Assembly (NCBI GenBank): GCA_008123405.1
Contig: VSSA01000003.1
Location: 62,001 to 126,000 of the forward strand
Length of the DNA: 64,000 bases
Source of the DNA: Nocardioides sp. BGMRC 2183
Lineage (GTDB): Bacteria > Actinomycetota > Actinomycetes > Propionibacteriales > Nocardioidaceae
Reading direction: 5' to 3'
In this document: piece by piece, positions 1-9,063 of the stretch
Position numbering within the stretch: position 1 is the stretch's first letter
Layout: every line of letters starts with the position of its first letter
The notes under the pieces: model-generated
What the model was told of the DNA's origin: nothing
What the model saw: only the letters and a program-made list of their open reading frames with translations
Databases searched by the model: none
Made by a program: the position numbers and the translations under genes

Positions 1-1821
1 CGGCGTGAAGACCTCGGCCACCTGCGCCTTGTCCAACGTCTCCTTGTCGAGGAGCTCCAGGACCAGCGCGTCGAGGACGTCGCGGTTGTCCTCCAGGATG
101 TCGAAGGCCTCCTGGTGGGCGTGCGCGAGGAGCAGCTTGGTCTCCTCGTCGACCATCGCGGCGACGTCCTCGGAGTAGTTCCGGGAGTGGCCCAGGTCGC
201 GGCCCAGGAACGGCTCGGAGTTCGACTCGCCCAGCTTGATCGCGCCGAGGCGCTCGGTCATGCCGTACTGGGTGACCATGGCGCGGGCGACGTTGGTCGC
301 CTTCTCGATGTCGTTGCCGGCGCCGGTGGTGGGGTCGTGGAAGACCATCTCCTCCGCCGCACGACCGCCCAGCATGTAGGCGAGCTTGTCGAGCATCTCA
401 CTGCGGGTCTGGGAGTACTTGTCCTCGTCGGGCAGCACCATCGTGTAGCCGAGCGCCCGACCGCGAGGCAGGATCGTGATCTTGTGCACCGGGTCCGTGC
501 CCGGCAGCGCCGCCGCGACAAGAGCGTGACCGCCCTCGTGATAAGCGGTGATCAGCTTCTCCTTCTCCGACATCAGGCGGGTCCGTCGCTGCGGCCCAGC
601 GATCACCCGGTCGATCGCCTCGTCCAGCGAGCCGGCCGTGATCACCTTCTGGCCGTTGCGGGCCGCGAGCAGCGCGGCCTCGTTCAGCACGTTGGCCAGG
701 TCGGCACCGCTGAAGCCGGGGGTACGACGCGCCACCGAGGTCAGATCCACCTCGGGGGCGAGCGGCTTGCCGCGGGAGTGGACCTGCAGGATCATCTCGC
801 GGCCGGCGAGGTCGGGAGCGTCGACCTGGATCTGGCGGTCGAAGCGGCCCGGACGCAGGAGGGCAGGGTCGAGCACGTCGGGACGGTTGGTCGCGGCGAT
901 CAGGATCACGCCGCCGCGGACGTCGAAGCCGTCCATCTCGACCAGCAGCTGGTTGAGGGTCTGCTCGCGCTCGTCGTGACCGCCGCCCATGCCGGCGCCG
1001 CGGTGGCGGCCGACAGCGTCGATCTCGTCGATGAACACGATCGCCGGGGCGTTCTCCTTGGCCTGCTCGAACAGGTCGCGCACCCGGGAGGCACCGACAC
1101 CGACGAACATCTCGACGAAGTCCGAGCCGGAGATCGAGTAGAACGGCACCCCGGCCTCACCGGCGACGGCGCGGGCGAGCAGGGTCTTGCCGGTGCCCGG
1201 CGGGCCGTAGAGCAAAACGCCCTTGGGGATCTTGGCCCCGACCGCCTGGAACTTGGCGGGCTCGGAGAGGAACTCCTTGATCTCGCCGAGCTCCTCCAGC
1301 GCCTCGTCGCACCCGGCGACGTCGGCGAAGGTGGTCTTGGGCATGTCCTTGGTGATCATCTTCGCCTTGGACTTGCCGAACTGCATGACGCCGCGGCCAC
1401 CGCCCTGCACGTTGTTCATCAAGAAGATGAACAAGGCGATGATCAGCACGAACGGCAACAGCGTGAGCAGCAGCGAGGACCACACACTGGGCTGCGGGTT
1501 GGTCGAGTTCGACTTCTCGATCTCGCCCGCGGCGACCTGCTCGTCGACCGCGGAGAGCAGCGTCTCCTGCTGGCCGTTGATGTAGTAGGCCATCACCTGG
1601 TCGGTGTCGTCACGGACACCCTCGTCGAGCTCGGCCTCGATCTTCTGATCACCGTCGATGAAGGTGATCTCGTTGACCTCGCCCTTCTGGATGTACTCGG
1701 CGAGCTGGGAGGTGGTGACCTCCTTGTGGCCACTACCGGAAGCGAGGAACTCCAGTGCCAGGATGACGGCGAGGACCGCCACCACGATCCAGAGCACCGG
1801 CCCCCGGAAAACGCGCTTCAC
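1..1821 (-). CDS. ftsH: ATP-dependent zinc metalloprotease FtsH (C-terminus cut by window edge)
   Basis: Membrane-anchored AAA+ protease that degrades misfolded membrane proteins and short-lived regulators. Reading leftward I see an N-terminal membrane segment (residues 8-24), an extracytoplasmic FtsH-ext region, a second membrane helix around residues 112-135, Walker A GPPGTGKT near residue 206, Walker B with IVFIDEID, the SRH with [19 protein letters not shown], and the zinc site HEGGH near residue 427. The frame is open to base 1 (607 codons), so only a variable C-terminal tail is missing. I chose GTG at 1821 (MKRVFRG) because GGAAG lies five bases upstream; GTG at 1833 is an in-frame alternative. 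The next gene upstream is hpt, the usual actinobacterial neighbour. Confidence 0.96.
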   Translation of the reverse strand, partial: MKRVFRGPVLWIVVAVLAVILALEFLASGSGHKEVTTSQLAEYIQKGEVNEITFIDGDQKIEAELDEGVRDDTDQVMAYYINGQQETLLSAVDEQVAAGEIEKSNSTNPQPSVWSSLLLTLLPFVLIIALFIFLMNNVQGGGRGVMQFGKSKAKMITKDMPKTTFADVAGCDEALEELGEIKEFLSEPAKFQAVGAKIPKGVLLYGPPGTGKTLLARAVAGEAGVPFYSISGSDFVEMFVGVGASRVRDLFEQAKENAPAIVFIDEIDAVGRHRGAGMGGGHDEREQTLNQLLVEMDGFDVRGGVILIAATNRPDVLDPALLRPGRFDRQIQVDAPDLAGREMILQVHSRGKPLAPEVDLTSVARRTPGFSGADLANVLNEAALLAARNGQKVITAGSLDEAIDRVIAGPQRRTRLMSEKEKLITAYHEGGHALVAAALPGTDPVHKITILPRGRALGYTMVLPDEDKYSQTRSEMLDKLAYMLGGRAAEEMVFHDPTTGAGNDIEKATNVARAMVTQYGMTERLGAIKLGESNSEPFLGRDLGHSRNYSEDVAAMVDEETKLLLAHAHQEAFDILEDNRDVLDALVLELLDKETLDKAQVAEVFTP

Positions 1822-1972
1822 AGAATCTTCCACTCCCGCCGATTACAGGTTGACCCGACGACGGTACACGCCGGCGTCGTACTCCATTCTGGCCGGTCCA
1901 TGGTGATCGGCCAGAGTGAGAACGTACGGCGGACCTGCGGTGTTCCGCCCTCGCGCACCTCTCAGTGGATGC

Positions 1973-2533
1973 TCAGGAGTAGACGTGGGGCGCCAGGGTG
2001 GCGATGTCGCGGAGGTTGCGGTACTGCTCGCGGTAGTCCAAGCCGTAGCCGACGACGAACTCGTTGGGGATGTCCCAGCCGACGTACTTGGCCTCCACCG
2101 GCATGGTGAGCGCTTCGGGCTTGCGGAGCAACGTGCAGATCTCCACGCTCGCGGGGCCGCGGGAGGCGAGGTTCTTGGTCAGCCAGGAGAGGGTGAGGCC
2201 GGTGTCGATGATCTCGTCGACGATCACCACGTGGCGCCCGGCGATGTCGGAGTCGAGGTCCTTGAGGATCCGGACCACACCGGAGGACTTGGTCCCCGAG
2301 CCGTAGGAGGAGACCGCCATCCAGTCCATCTCCACGTGGCGCCCCAGCGCCCGGGAGAGGTCGGCCATCACCATCACCGCGCCGCGGAGCACACCGACGA
2401 CGACAAGGTCCTTGCCCTGGTAGTCCCGCTCGATGTCGGCGGCGAGCTCGCCGAGACGGTCGAGGATCTGCTTCTCGGTGAACAGCACCTCGACGAGGTC
2501 GCTCTCGACATGCGAGGAATCCATGACGCTCAT
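1973..2533 (-). CDS. hpt: hypoxanthine phosphoribosyltransferase
   Basis: Purine salvage enzyme that converts hypoxanthine or guanine plus PRPP to IMP or GMP. The 186-residue protein has the type I PRTase PRPP loop VVIVDEIIDTG and the pyrophosphate-contacting VVGVLRGAVM segment, and ends with the family-typical VVGYGLDYREQYRNL region. Length is close to the usual 180-185. The start could be ATG at 2533 or ATG at 2524; neither has a strong Shine-Dalgarno, and 2524 would give 183 residues. It lies 35 bases downstream of tilS and upstream of ftsH, the conserved tilS-hpt-ftsH arrangement, so co-transcription is likely. Confidence 0.95.
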   Translation of the reverse strand: MSVMDSSHVESDLVEVLFTEKQILDRLGELAADIERDYQGKDLVVVGVLRGAVMVMADLSRALGRHVEMDWMAVSSYGSGTKSSGVVRILKDLDSDIAGRHVVIVDEIIDTGLTLSWLTKNLASRGPASVEICTLLRKPEALTMPVEAKYVGWDIPNEFVVGYGLDYREQYRNLRDIATLAPHVYS

Positions 2534-2568
2534 CGTGACACACCGCGGCGTCGGCCCACGAGGGCCGG

Positions 2569-3549
2569 TCAGGTGGAGCGGAACCGCAGGTGACCGGAGT
2601 CGCGGTACGCCGTGACCGATCCGGGCAGCTGGACCTGCCCGGCGATCTCGCCGGCGGCCAGCTCGAGCAGCGCGGTGACGTGCACGTGGAACAGCTCGGC
2701 GTCGATCGCGCCGGCACGGACCGCCGCGGCCCGCAGCACTCGCGAGGCGACCGCTCGGTGTAGCCGCCCCCATGGGTCCAGCGGTAGGGCGCCCTGGGCG
2801 TCCGCGCCCGCATCGAGCTCGGCCAGGGCGTCCTCGGCCATCGCGTCCAAGGCCTCGACATCGTCGCGGACCAGATCGGCGGTGCGGGCCAGGGTCGCCG
2901 CGATCCCAGGGCCGAGCTCGGCCTCCAGCACCGGCAGCACCCGCTGCCGCACCCGGACCCGGGTGTAGCCGGGGTCGCTGTTGTGCGGGTCGTCCCAGAC
3001 CTCGATGCCCTCCACCTGGCACGCGGTGACCGTGTCGTCGCGGGCGACGTCCAACAGCGGCCGTCGGTAGCGGTCGAAGCCGCGGCGCATCCCGGCCAGC
3101 GACCGCCCACCGGACCCGCGGGTCAGGCCGAGCAGCACCGTCTCCGCCTGGTCGTCGCGGGTGTGACCGAGCAGCACCAGCGCCGCGCCGAAATGGTCGG
3201 CCAGCTGCTCCAGTACGGCGTAGCGCGCGCGGCGGGCGGCCGCCTCCGGTCCGAGCCCCCCGGGGTCGACGTCGACCCGGGCCGCGACCGTCTCGTCGAC
3301 ACCGAGCCGAGCCATCTGGGCGACCACCCGGGCGGCGTGCTCCGCAGACCCCTCCTGTAGCCCGTGGTCGACGGTGGCGCCCACCACCCGCACCCCCGGC
3401 TCTCGGGCCTCGAAGACCGTGGCGGCCAACAGCGCCAGTGAGTCCGGACCGCCGGAGCAGGCGACCAGCACCAGGTCGCCGGCGTCGAGGCCGGCCAGCG
3501 TGCGTCGTACCCCGCGGCGGACGGCGGCGACGGAAGGGTGGAGTGGCAC
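2569..3549 (-). CDS. tilS: tRNA(Ile)-lysidine synthase
   Basis: ATP-dependent enzyme that modifies C34 of the CAU-anticodon tRNA-Ile to lysidine, which lets it read AUA. The N-terminal PP-loop motif SGGPDS is at about residues 31-36, followed by ATVDHGL and LLGHTRDDQAETVLLGLTRG, all characteristic of TilS. At 326 residues it is a short actinobacterial form. The open frame extends further upstream into the neighbouring protease gene, but GTG at 3549 puts the start one base after that gene's stop and agrees with where conservation begins. The tight spacing to the upstream metalloprotease and to downstream hpt suggests one operon. Confidence 0.93.
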   Translation of the reverse strand: MPLHPSVAAVRRGVRRTLAGLDAGDLVLVACSGGPDSLALLAATVFEAREPGVRVVGATVDHGLQEGSAEHAARVVAQMARLGVDETVAARVDVDPGGLGPEAAARRARYAVLEQLADHFGAALVLLGHTRDDQAETVLLGLTRGSGGRSLAGMRRGFDRYRRPLLDVARDDTVTACQVEGIEVWDDPHNSDPGYTRVRVRQRVLPVLEAELGPGIAATLARTADLVRDDVEALDAMAEDALAELDAGADAQGALPLDPWGRLHRAVASRVLRAAAVRAGAIDAELFHVHVTALLELAAGEIAGQVQLPGSVTAYRDSGHLRFRST

Positions 3550-3550
3550 C

Positions 3551-4609
3551 TCAGCCGAGGACCCGACGGATCCAGCCGTCCGGGTCGGAGAGCTCGGCCT
3601 TCGACGGCAGGTTCTCCGGGCCCGACCAGACCGCGTTGAACTGCTCCATCCCGACCGTGTCGACGACGCCGCGGACGAACTTCGCACCGTCGCGGTACTG
3701 CGCCATCTTGGCCTCCAGCCCGAGCAGCCGGCGCAGGATCCGGTCCAGCGTGCCGACGCCCTGACGCCGCTGGGTGAACTTCTTCCGGATCTGGGCGACC
3801 GACGGGATCACGGTGGGACCGACGTCGTCCATCACCACGTCGGCATGTCCCTCGAGCAGCGACATCATGCCGGTGACCTCGTCCATCAAGGCGCGCTGCT
3901 CGGGGGTGGAGAACATCTCCACGATGCTCCCGCCCTCACGGCTCGACGCCAGCGCCTCCCGGACCCGCTCGAGACCACCCTCGAGCAACGACGACGGATC
4001 GACGGTGTCACTGAGCCGCCGGACCACGTGGTGCAGGTGCTCGCGCATCCACGGGACGGCGGTGAACTGGACCCGATGGGTCTCCTCGTGCAGGCAGACC
4101 CAGAGCCGGAAGTCGGTCGGGTCGACGCCGAGCTCCCGCTCGACGTGGACGATGTTCGGGGCCACCAGGAGGAGGCGGCCGTTCGGTGCGGTGACCGGCT
4201 GGCCGAACGGGTCGAACTGGCCGAGCACCTTGCCGGCGATGAAGCCGAGCAGGCCACCGGCCTCGGCGCCGGTCACCTTGGAGCCGACGGTCCGCGCCAT
4301 CCCCGACGGCGGGTTCGCGTCGGCGAGCTTGTCGACCAACGGTCGGGTGGCCACCTCGAAGCTCTCCGCGTTGGCCCGCACCCACCCGCTGCGGTCGACC
4401 ACCAGCACCGGCGCGGTGCCGTCGGGGGCGTCGAGGCCGGTGAACTCGCGGACCAGACCGGTGGAGCGCGCAGCGTCGGCCCGCAGCTCGGCCACCGCTG
4501 CCTCCGCCTCGGCGCGGGTCACCTGCGGGCCCTCCCCGGCGATCCGGGTCCCGATCGCGACGGCGACCTTCCAGTCGATCATCGCGGGCTGGCTCGGCGC
4601 AGCAGTCAT
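3551..4609 (-). CDS. DUF2342 zinc-dependent metalloprotease
   Basis: Protein of an actinobacterial family annotated as zinc-dependent metalloprotease or coenzyme F420 biosynthesis-associated; the substrate is unknown. The zinc-binding HEETH lies in VCLHEETHRVQF near residue 180, and a downstream EGHADVVMDD segment could supply the third ligand. I see no signal peptide. I start it at ATG 4609 (MTAAPSQPAMIDW), giving 352 residues; the frame is open further upstream but that stretch looks non-coding. The gene sits between dacB and tilS, as is common in Nocardioides-like genomes. Its stop is one base from the tilS start, so translation is probably coupled. Confidence 0.88.
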   Translation of the reverse strand: MTAAPSQPAMIDWKVAVAIGTRIAGEGPQVTRAEAEAAVAELRADAARSTGLVREFTGLDAPDGTAPVLVVDRSGWVRANAESFEVATRPLVDKLADANPPSGMARTVGSKVTGAEAGGLLGFIAGKVLGQFDPFGQPVTAPNGRLLLVAPNIVHVERELGVDPTDFRLWVCLHEETHRVQFTAVPWMREHLHHVVRRLSDTVDPSSLLEGGLERVREALASSREGGSIVEMFSTPEQRALMDEVTGMMSLLEGHADVVMDDVGPTVIPSVAQIRKKFTQRRQGVGTLDRILRRLLGLEAKMAQYRDGAKFVRGVVDTVGMEQFNAVWSGPENLPSKAELSDPDGWIRRVLG

Positions 4610-4732
4610 GTCCTGCAGCCTAGGGCGTGTGTCCCAACTGGCCGCCTGCTGCGCGGCGCCGACTGGAGACACTGGAGGTCGCATCCCAGCCCGATCGGCT
4701 GTCGCGCCCGAGGGCGGGTCAGGCGCCGCCGG

Positions 4733-6214
4733 TCAAGCGCCGCAGCGGCAGGCGCCGAGCGCGGCGGCGGCGTTGTCCATCGCCACCCGGGCCAGCAGGT
4801 CCTTGTTCTTCGGGATCCGGTCGGCCATCAGCGCGAACGCCATCAGGTCGCCGTTGCGGTCCACCGCGATCCCGGCCAGCGAGGTGACGCCGGTCAGCGT
4901 GCCGGTCTTGGCTCGCACCCGACCCAGGCCGTCGGGGTCACCATGGTCCATCCGGTCGGTCAGCGATCCGGTGAAGCCCGCCACCGGCAGGCTGCTGAGC
5001 ACCGGCCACAGCTCGGCCTGGCGCTCGTCGGCGGCCAGCCGCAGCACCTCGACCAGCAGCCGCGGGGACATCCGGTTGGCCCGGGACAGTCCGCTGCCGT
5101 CGTACAAGACGCTGTCGCCCATGTCGATGCCGTTGGCCCGCAGCACCGCCTTGACCCCGGCTTGACCGCCGGTGAACGAGCCGTCGCCTCGCTCAGCGAT
5201 CCCCACGTGGCGCAACAGCACCTCGGTCGCCTCGTTGTCACTGACCTCGAGCAGACGCTGCACGATCTGCGCCAGCGTTGCGCTGCGCACCTCGGCGAGC
5301 TGACGGGCCTGGTCGGGGGCGACTGCGTGGCCGGGGCTACCGGCGACCGTGATGCCCTGGGCGCGCAGCGCCTGCGCGAACGCCGCGGCAGCGGTCGCCG
5401 ACGGATCGGCGACCCGCCCGTAGCCCGACGGGTCGCGGCCCTCATCGATCCAGAGCGAGGTGATCGGGGAGACCACGCCGTCGGGGATGTAGTCGGGCTC
5501 CCAGGTCGGGTTGACGGCGGGCCCGGTGAAGAGCGAGTCGTCGTAGGCCACGCGCACCGCCGTGGTGCCGCTCTTGCGCAAGGCGTCCGCGGTCCGGGTG
5601 GCCAGCGTGGTCAGGTCGGCCGTCGGCGGAGCGAACGTGGCCGAGGTGCTGGCCTCGGAGGGCTGCTCAGCCTGCAGGAACGGATCTCCGCCCCCGACCA
5701 GGGTCACCGTCGGGCGCCGGCCACCACCGGAGACCACGGTGGTCGTGCTGAACTCGTGGTCCGCGCCGAGCAGGAAGAGCGCCGCCGTCGAGGTGACCAC
5801 CTTGGTCGTGGACGCCGGGATCGCCAGCGCCGGACCCTCGGTGCGATCGAACGCCCACCCCTTGCCCTCCAGCGGCGCGACGCTGGCCAGGACGTGGCGA
5901 CCGAGGTCCTTGTCGTCGAGATGGGCGGTGACCGCGCGGTCGATCGCTGCCGCCGCAAGCGCAGCCGTCCCATCGGCCGGCGCCGCCACCGGGGACGGCT
6001 CGACGACGGCCGGCGCATCCACCTCCGGCGGCGGTTCGACCGCGGCCGGATCGGTCTGCGCCGTGGTGTCGTCGCCGCGCCACTCGTGCCACTGCTCCTC
6101 GGCCCAGCCGGTCCGCCAGGCGGTCACGCCACCCGCGACCAGAGCGATCACGACGAGGACGAGCACCGCCCGACGCAGGGGGCTCCCCTCGTGCTTCCGG
6201 CGCTCGTCGGCCAC
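4733..6214 (-). CDS. dacB: D-alanyl-D-alanine carboxypeptidase/endopeptidase (PBP4 type, peptidase S13)
   Basis: Low-molecular-mass penicillin-binding protein that trims or hydrolyses peptidoglycan cross-links outside the membrane. The 493-residue protein starts with a cytoplasmic stub and one membrane anchor (residues about 14-32), then an acidic Pro/Ala-rich linker. The active-site motifs are S135-x-x-K138 (STTK), SDN (in SDNEATEVL) and KTG (in AKTGTLTGV), in the order expected for class C PBPs. GTG at 6214 is preferred because AGGGG lies five bases upstream; ATG codons at 6259 and 6271 are less well served. It is divergent from ppa with a short palindrome between them. Confidence 0.93.
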   Translation of the reverse strand: MADERRKHEGSPLRRAVLVLVVIALVAGGVTAWRTGWAEEQWHEWRGDDTTAQTDPAAVEPPPEVDAPAVVEPSPVAAPADGTAALAAAAIDRAVTAHLDDKDLGRHVLASVAPLEGKGWAFDRTEGPALAIPASTTKVVTSTAALFLLGADHEFSTTTVVSGGGRRPTVTLVGGGDPFLQAEQPSEASTSATFAPPTADLTTLATRTADALRKSGTTAVRVAYDDSLFTGPAVNPTWEPDYIPDGVVSPITSLWIDEGRDPSGYGRVADPSATAAAAFAQALRAQGITVAGSPGHAVAPDQARQLAEVRSATLAQIVQRLLEVSDNEATEVLLRHVGIAERGDGSFTGGQAGVKAVLRANGIDMGDSVLYDGSGLSRANRMSPRLLVEVLRLAADERQAELWPVLSSLPVAGFTGSLTDRMDHGDPDGLGRVRAKTGTLTGVTSLAGIAVDRNGDLMAFALMADRIPKNKDLLARVAMDNAAAALGACRCGA

Positions 6215-6256
6215 TATTACCCCTGACGGTCCTTGTCTCGACTGCGTGGTCGGGGC

Positions 6257-6273
6257 CATTGTGCGCGACAATG
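6257..6273. promoter_or_regulatory. 17-bp inverted repeat in dacB/ppa divergent region
   Basis: The arms CATTGT and ACAATG are separated by GCGCG. It lies 43 bases upstream of the dacB start and 61 upstream of ppa. The position suits an operator for one or both genes, but no regulator is identified and the arms are short. Confidence 0.3.
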
Positions 6274-6334
6274 TCGACGCCTACCCAAGGCGGGGCGCCG
6301 AGCCGGCGCAGCAACAAGAGTGTGGAGGAAGTAC

Positions 6335-6826
6335 GTGCTGGAGTTCGATGTCCTCGTGGAGATCCCCAAGGGGAGCCGCAACAAGTACGAGGTCGACCAC
6401 GAGACCGGTCGGATGCGGCTGGACCGCTTCCTCTTCACCTCGACCATGTACCCCGCCGACTACGGCTACATCGAGGACACCCTCGGCCAGGACGGCGACC
6501 CGCTCGACGCGCTGGTGCTGCTCCAGGAGCCGACCTTCCCGGGCTGCCTGATCAAGTGCCGTGCCATCGGGATGTTCCGGATGACCGACGAGGCCGGCGG
6601 CGACGACAAGGTCCTCTGCGTCCCCGCGGGTGACCCGCGCATGGAGCACCTGCGCGACATCAACCACGTGCCGAACTTCGACCGCCTCGAGATCCAGCAC
6701 TTCTTCGAGGTCTACAAGGACCTCGAGCCCGGCAAGTCCGTCGAAGGCGCCGACTGGGTCGGCCGCACCGAGGCCGAGGCCGAGATCGCCGCCTCGTTCG
6801 AGCGGTTCAAGACCTCCGGGCACTGA
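6335..6826 (+). CDS. ppa: inorganic pyrophosphatase (family I)
   Basis: Hydrolyses pyrophosphate to phosphate, pulling biosynthetic reactions forward. The 163-residue protein matches bacterial family I length. Visible are [13 protein letters not shown] near the N-terminus, [11 protein letters not shown], and the signature [10 protein letters not shown] with its metal-binding aspartates. The GTG at 6335 is preceded by GGAGGAA with a four-base gap, a strong ribosome-binding site, so the in-frame upstream extension is not used. It is transcribed away from dacB and followed by a GC-rich hairpin. Confidence 0.97.
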   Translation: MLEFDVLVEIPKGSRNKYEVDHETGRMRLDRFLFTSTMYPADYGYIEDTLGQDGDPLDALVLLQEPTFPGCLIKCRAIGMFRMTDEAGGDDKVLCVPAGDPRMEHLRDINHVPNFDRLEIQHFFEVYKDLEPGKSVEGADWVGRTEAEAEIAASFERFKTSGH

Positions 6827-6843
6827 GCGCACGCTGAGCTGAC

Positions 6844-6874
6844 GAAGGGCCGGTCCTGTTGGGGCCGGCCCTTC
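6844..6874 (+). terminator. hairpin downstream of ppa
   Basis: A perfect 10-bp stem (GAAGGGCCGG with CCGGCCCTTC) encloses an 11-base loop, 18 bases after the ppa stop. There is no T-tract, as is common for actinobacterial terminators. Confidence 0.65.
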
Positions 6875-6895
6875 GGCGTAGCTGGGGCGGGGCGT

Positions 6896-6985
6896 CGGTT
6901 TCCCCGGTTCACCGGGGATCCCGTCACTTATCAGGGGAAACTTCGGCTGGGAAGTGACGGTTTACCCGGTTCACCGGGGAAACCG
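6896..6985. repeat. 90-bp two-fold symmetric intergenic element
   Basis: The outer arms CGGTTTCCCC (6896-6905) and GGGGAAACCG (6976-6985) and the inner arms GTCACTT (6923-6929) and AAGTGAC (6952-6958) are all centred on 6940.5. Each half also holds one direct copy of CCGGTTCACCGGGGA (6904-6918 and 6966-6980). The element fills the gap between convergent ppa and the acyl-CoA oxidase gene. It may be a bidirectional terminator or a REP-like element. Confidence 0.75.
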
Positions 6986-6996
6986 ACAGCCCGGGG

Positions 6997-8982
6997 TCAC
7001 CCACCCAGAAGCGCCTCGGCCCGCAACAACGGCCGCGGTACGTCGAACGCCGCCACCAGGTCACCCGCGATGGGCCGCACCCGACGGCACAGCGCGCCGA
7101 CCTCCCGCGTGATCGCCTTCGACCGCTGCACGGTGAGGCGGCCGTGCTCGATGAACCAGGCCCGGTCGGACTCGATGCCGGAGAGGGCGTGCAGGTCGCA
7201 GAGCAGGTTGAGGGTGTCCTTGACCGGGCCGTCGGGCTGAGCGGCCACCTTCTCGGTGAACGCCTCCAGGACCAGCCGCTCCACGTGGGCACGGGCGGCG
7301 GCGATCACGTGGTCCTGCACCTGGGAGAAGACCTGGCCGGGGGCCATCCCGGAGTCGACACCCCGCTTGAGCCGGCGGGCGACGCCGCCGATCAGGTGCT
7401 CCTCGCGGAACCGGTACATCGCCAGGTGATAGGCGGGGTCGAGGAGGCCGGCGTCGTCGTCCCAGGAGTCGCCGCCCGGCAGCGCGTCCTTGATCTGCTC
7501 CAGCAGCCGGTGCACCCGGGTCCGCTCCAGCACGGTGTCCACCGCGAGTCCCGCCACGAACCGGACCATCCCGAGCTGGTCGAGGTCGGAGAAGTCGCTG
7601 GCGTAGTCGGTGAGCAATCCCTTCGCGACCAACTGGAGCAGGACGTGGTTGTCGCCCTCGAAGGTGGTGAAGACATCGGTGTCGGCCTTCAGCGCGGCGA
7701 AGCGGTTCTCCGCGAGATAGCCGGCACCCCCGCACGCCTCGCGGCACTCCTGGATGGTGCGGGTGGCGTGCCAGGTCGCCAGCGCCTTGGTGCCCGCCGC
7801 CCGGGACTCCAGCATCTTGCGGGTCGCCTCGTCCTCGCCTCGACCGGAGAAGACCTCGTCCAGCCGTGCGACGAGCACCTCCTGGGCGAAGTGCAGCCCG
7901 TAGGTGCGCGCCAGCAGGGGCAACAACCGTCGCTGGTGCATCCCGTAGTCGAGCAGCAGCTCCTCCGGCCCGTCGTCGGAGGCTTGGAACTGGCGGCGCT
8001 GCAGCGCGTACTCCACCGCGATGGTCAGCGCCACCTTGGCCGCACTGACGCCCGCGCCGCCCACACTGACCCGTCCCTGGATCAACGTGCCGAGCATGGT
8101 GAAGAAGCGGCGGCCGGCGCTCTCGATCTCGCTCGTGTAGACGCCGTCCTCGGTCACGTCCGCGAAGCGGTTGAGCAACGCTTCCCGGGGCACCCGCACC
8201 TCGTCGAACCAGATCCGGCCGTTGTCGACGCCGTTGAGTCCCATCTTGGCGCCGTCGTCCTCGATCCGCACCCCGGGCAGCACGGTCCCCGCCTCGTCGC
8301 GCAGCGGCACGACCAGTGCGTGCACGCCGTGCCGCTCACCGTCCACCTCGAGCTGCGCGAAGACCACCGCCACGCGTGCGTGCCGAGCGGCGTTGCCGAT
8401 GTAGTCCTTGTTGGCGCCTGGCTCGGCGGTGGTGATCACGAACTCACCGGCCGCGGCGTCGTACCGCGCCACCGTGCCGAGCGACTGCACGTCGCTGCCG
8501 TGGCCGGTCTCGGTCATCGCGAAGCAGCCGAGCAGGCGCCCGGAGACGATGTCGGCGAGATAGGCGTCGTGGTGGCGCTCGGTGCCCAACTGAAGGATCG
8601 CACCGCCGAACAGACCGAACTGGACACCGACCTTCACCAGCACCGACAGGTCGCCGTAGGCGAGGGTCTCGAAGGAGGCGATCGAGGCGCCGATGTCGTC
8701 CCCGCCGCCGTACTGCTCGGGGAAACCCAGCGCCGACTGCCCGGTCGCGGCGATCTCCAGGACCACCTCGCGGACCCGCTCGCGGAACTCCTCGCGCGGC
8801 AGCGTCTCCGCGTCGACCAGCACCGAGGCGTACGACGCCAGCGACTCCCGCACGCCCCGCCGGACCTCGGCGTACTCGCCGTCGAGCACATCGCGCAGGG
8901 CGGCTGGATCCACCGTCGGGACCCGCCCGTCGTCGGCGGTGTCGGGAACGGTGACATCGGGAGCGGGAGCGTCGGTGGCCAT
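6997..8982 (-). CDS. acyl-CoA oxidase/dehydrogenase-family flavoprotein
   Basis: FAD enzyme that introduces the alpha-beta double bond into acyl-CoA thioesters. At 661 residues it is much longer than ordinary acyl-CoA dehydrogenases (about 380) and matches the acyl-CoA oxidase branch, which carries a duplicated C-terminal helical domain. Diagnostic stretches are CFAMTETGHGSDV (flavin/substrate loop), GNAARHARVAVVFAQL, and VFTTFEGDNHVLLQLVAKGLL, typical of ACOX proteins. Whether oxygen or an electron-transfer flavoprotein accepts the electrons cannot be told from sequence. It stands alone between two palindromic intergenic elements; the GTG or ATG at 8982 begins an Asp/Pro-rich N-terminus. Confidence 0.87.
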   Translation of the reverse strand: MATDAPAPDVTVPDTADDGRVPTVDPAALRDVLDGEYAEVRRGVRESLASYASVLVDAETLPREEFRERVREVVLEIAATGQSALGFPEQYGGGDDIGASIASFETLAYGDLSVLVKVGVQFGLFGGAILQLGTERHHDAYLADIVSGRLLGCFAMTETGHGSDVQSLGTVARYDAAAGEFVITTAEPGANKDYIGNAARHARVAVVFAQLEVDGERHGVHALVVPLRDEAGTVLPGVRIEDDGAKMGLNGVDNGRIWFDEVRVPREALLNRFADVTEDGVYTSEIESAGRRFFTMLGTLIQGRVSVGGAGVSAAKVALTIAVEYALQRRQFQASDDGPEELLLDYGMHQRRLLPLLARTYGLHFAQEVLVARLDEVFSGRGEDEATRKMLESRAAGTKALATWHATRTIQECREACGGAGYLAENRFAALKADTDVFTTFEGDNHVLLQLVAKGLLTDYASDFSDLDQLGMVRFVAGLAVDTVLERTRVHRLLEQIKDALPGGDSWDDDAGLLDPAYHLAMYRFREEHLIGGVARRLKRGVDSGMAPGQVFSQVQDHVIAAARAHVERLVLEAFTEKVAAQPDGPVKDTLNLLCDLHALSGIESDRAWFIEHGRLTVQRSKAITREVGALCRRVRPIAGDLVAAFDVPRPLLRAEALLGG

Positions 8983-9003
8983 GCCCGCAACCTAGACCCA
9001 TGT

Positions 9004-9055
9004 CGAGTCGTCAGGGTGAGAGTGGTCCATGGACCACCCTCACCCTGACGACTCG
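9004..9055. repeat. 52-bp near-perfect palindrome
   Basis: Bases 9004-9029 are the reverse complement of 9030-9055 with one mismatched pair and no loop; the centre is TCCATGGA. It begins nine bases after the NlpC/P60 stop codon (read leftward) and ends 22 bases before the acyl-CoA oxidase start. It probably folds as a strong terminator hairpin for the NlpC gene; cruciform extrusion is also possible. Confidence 0.85.
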
Positions 9056-9063
9056 GGGAGTCG

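Noticed and set aside
115-2109. 664-codon plus-strand frame over ftsH
   Set aside because: The minus strand in this region encodes a complete FtsH AAA+/zinc protease sequence; the plus frame is a composition artefact.
3374-6226. 950-codon plus-strand frame over tilS, the metalloprotease and dacB
   Set aside because: It spans three recognised minus-strand genes and has no conserved motif.
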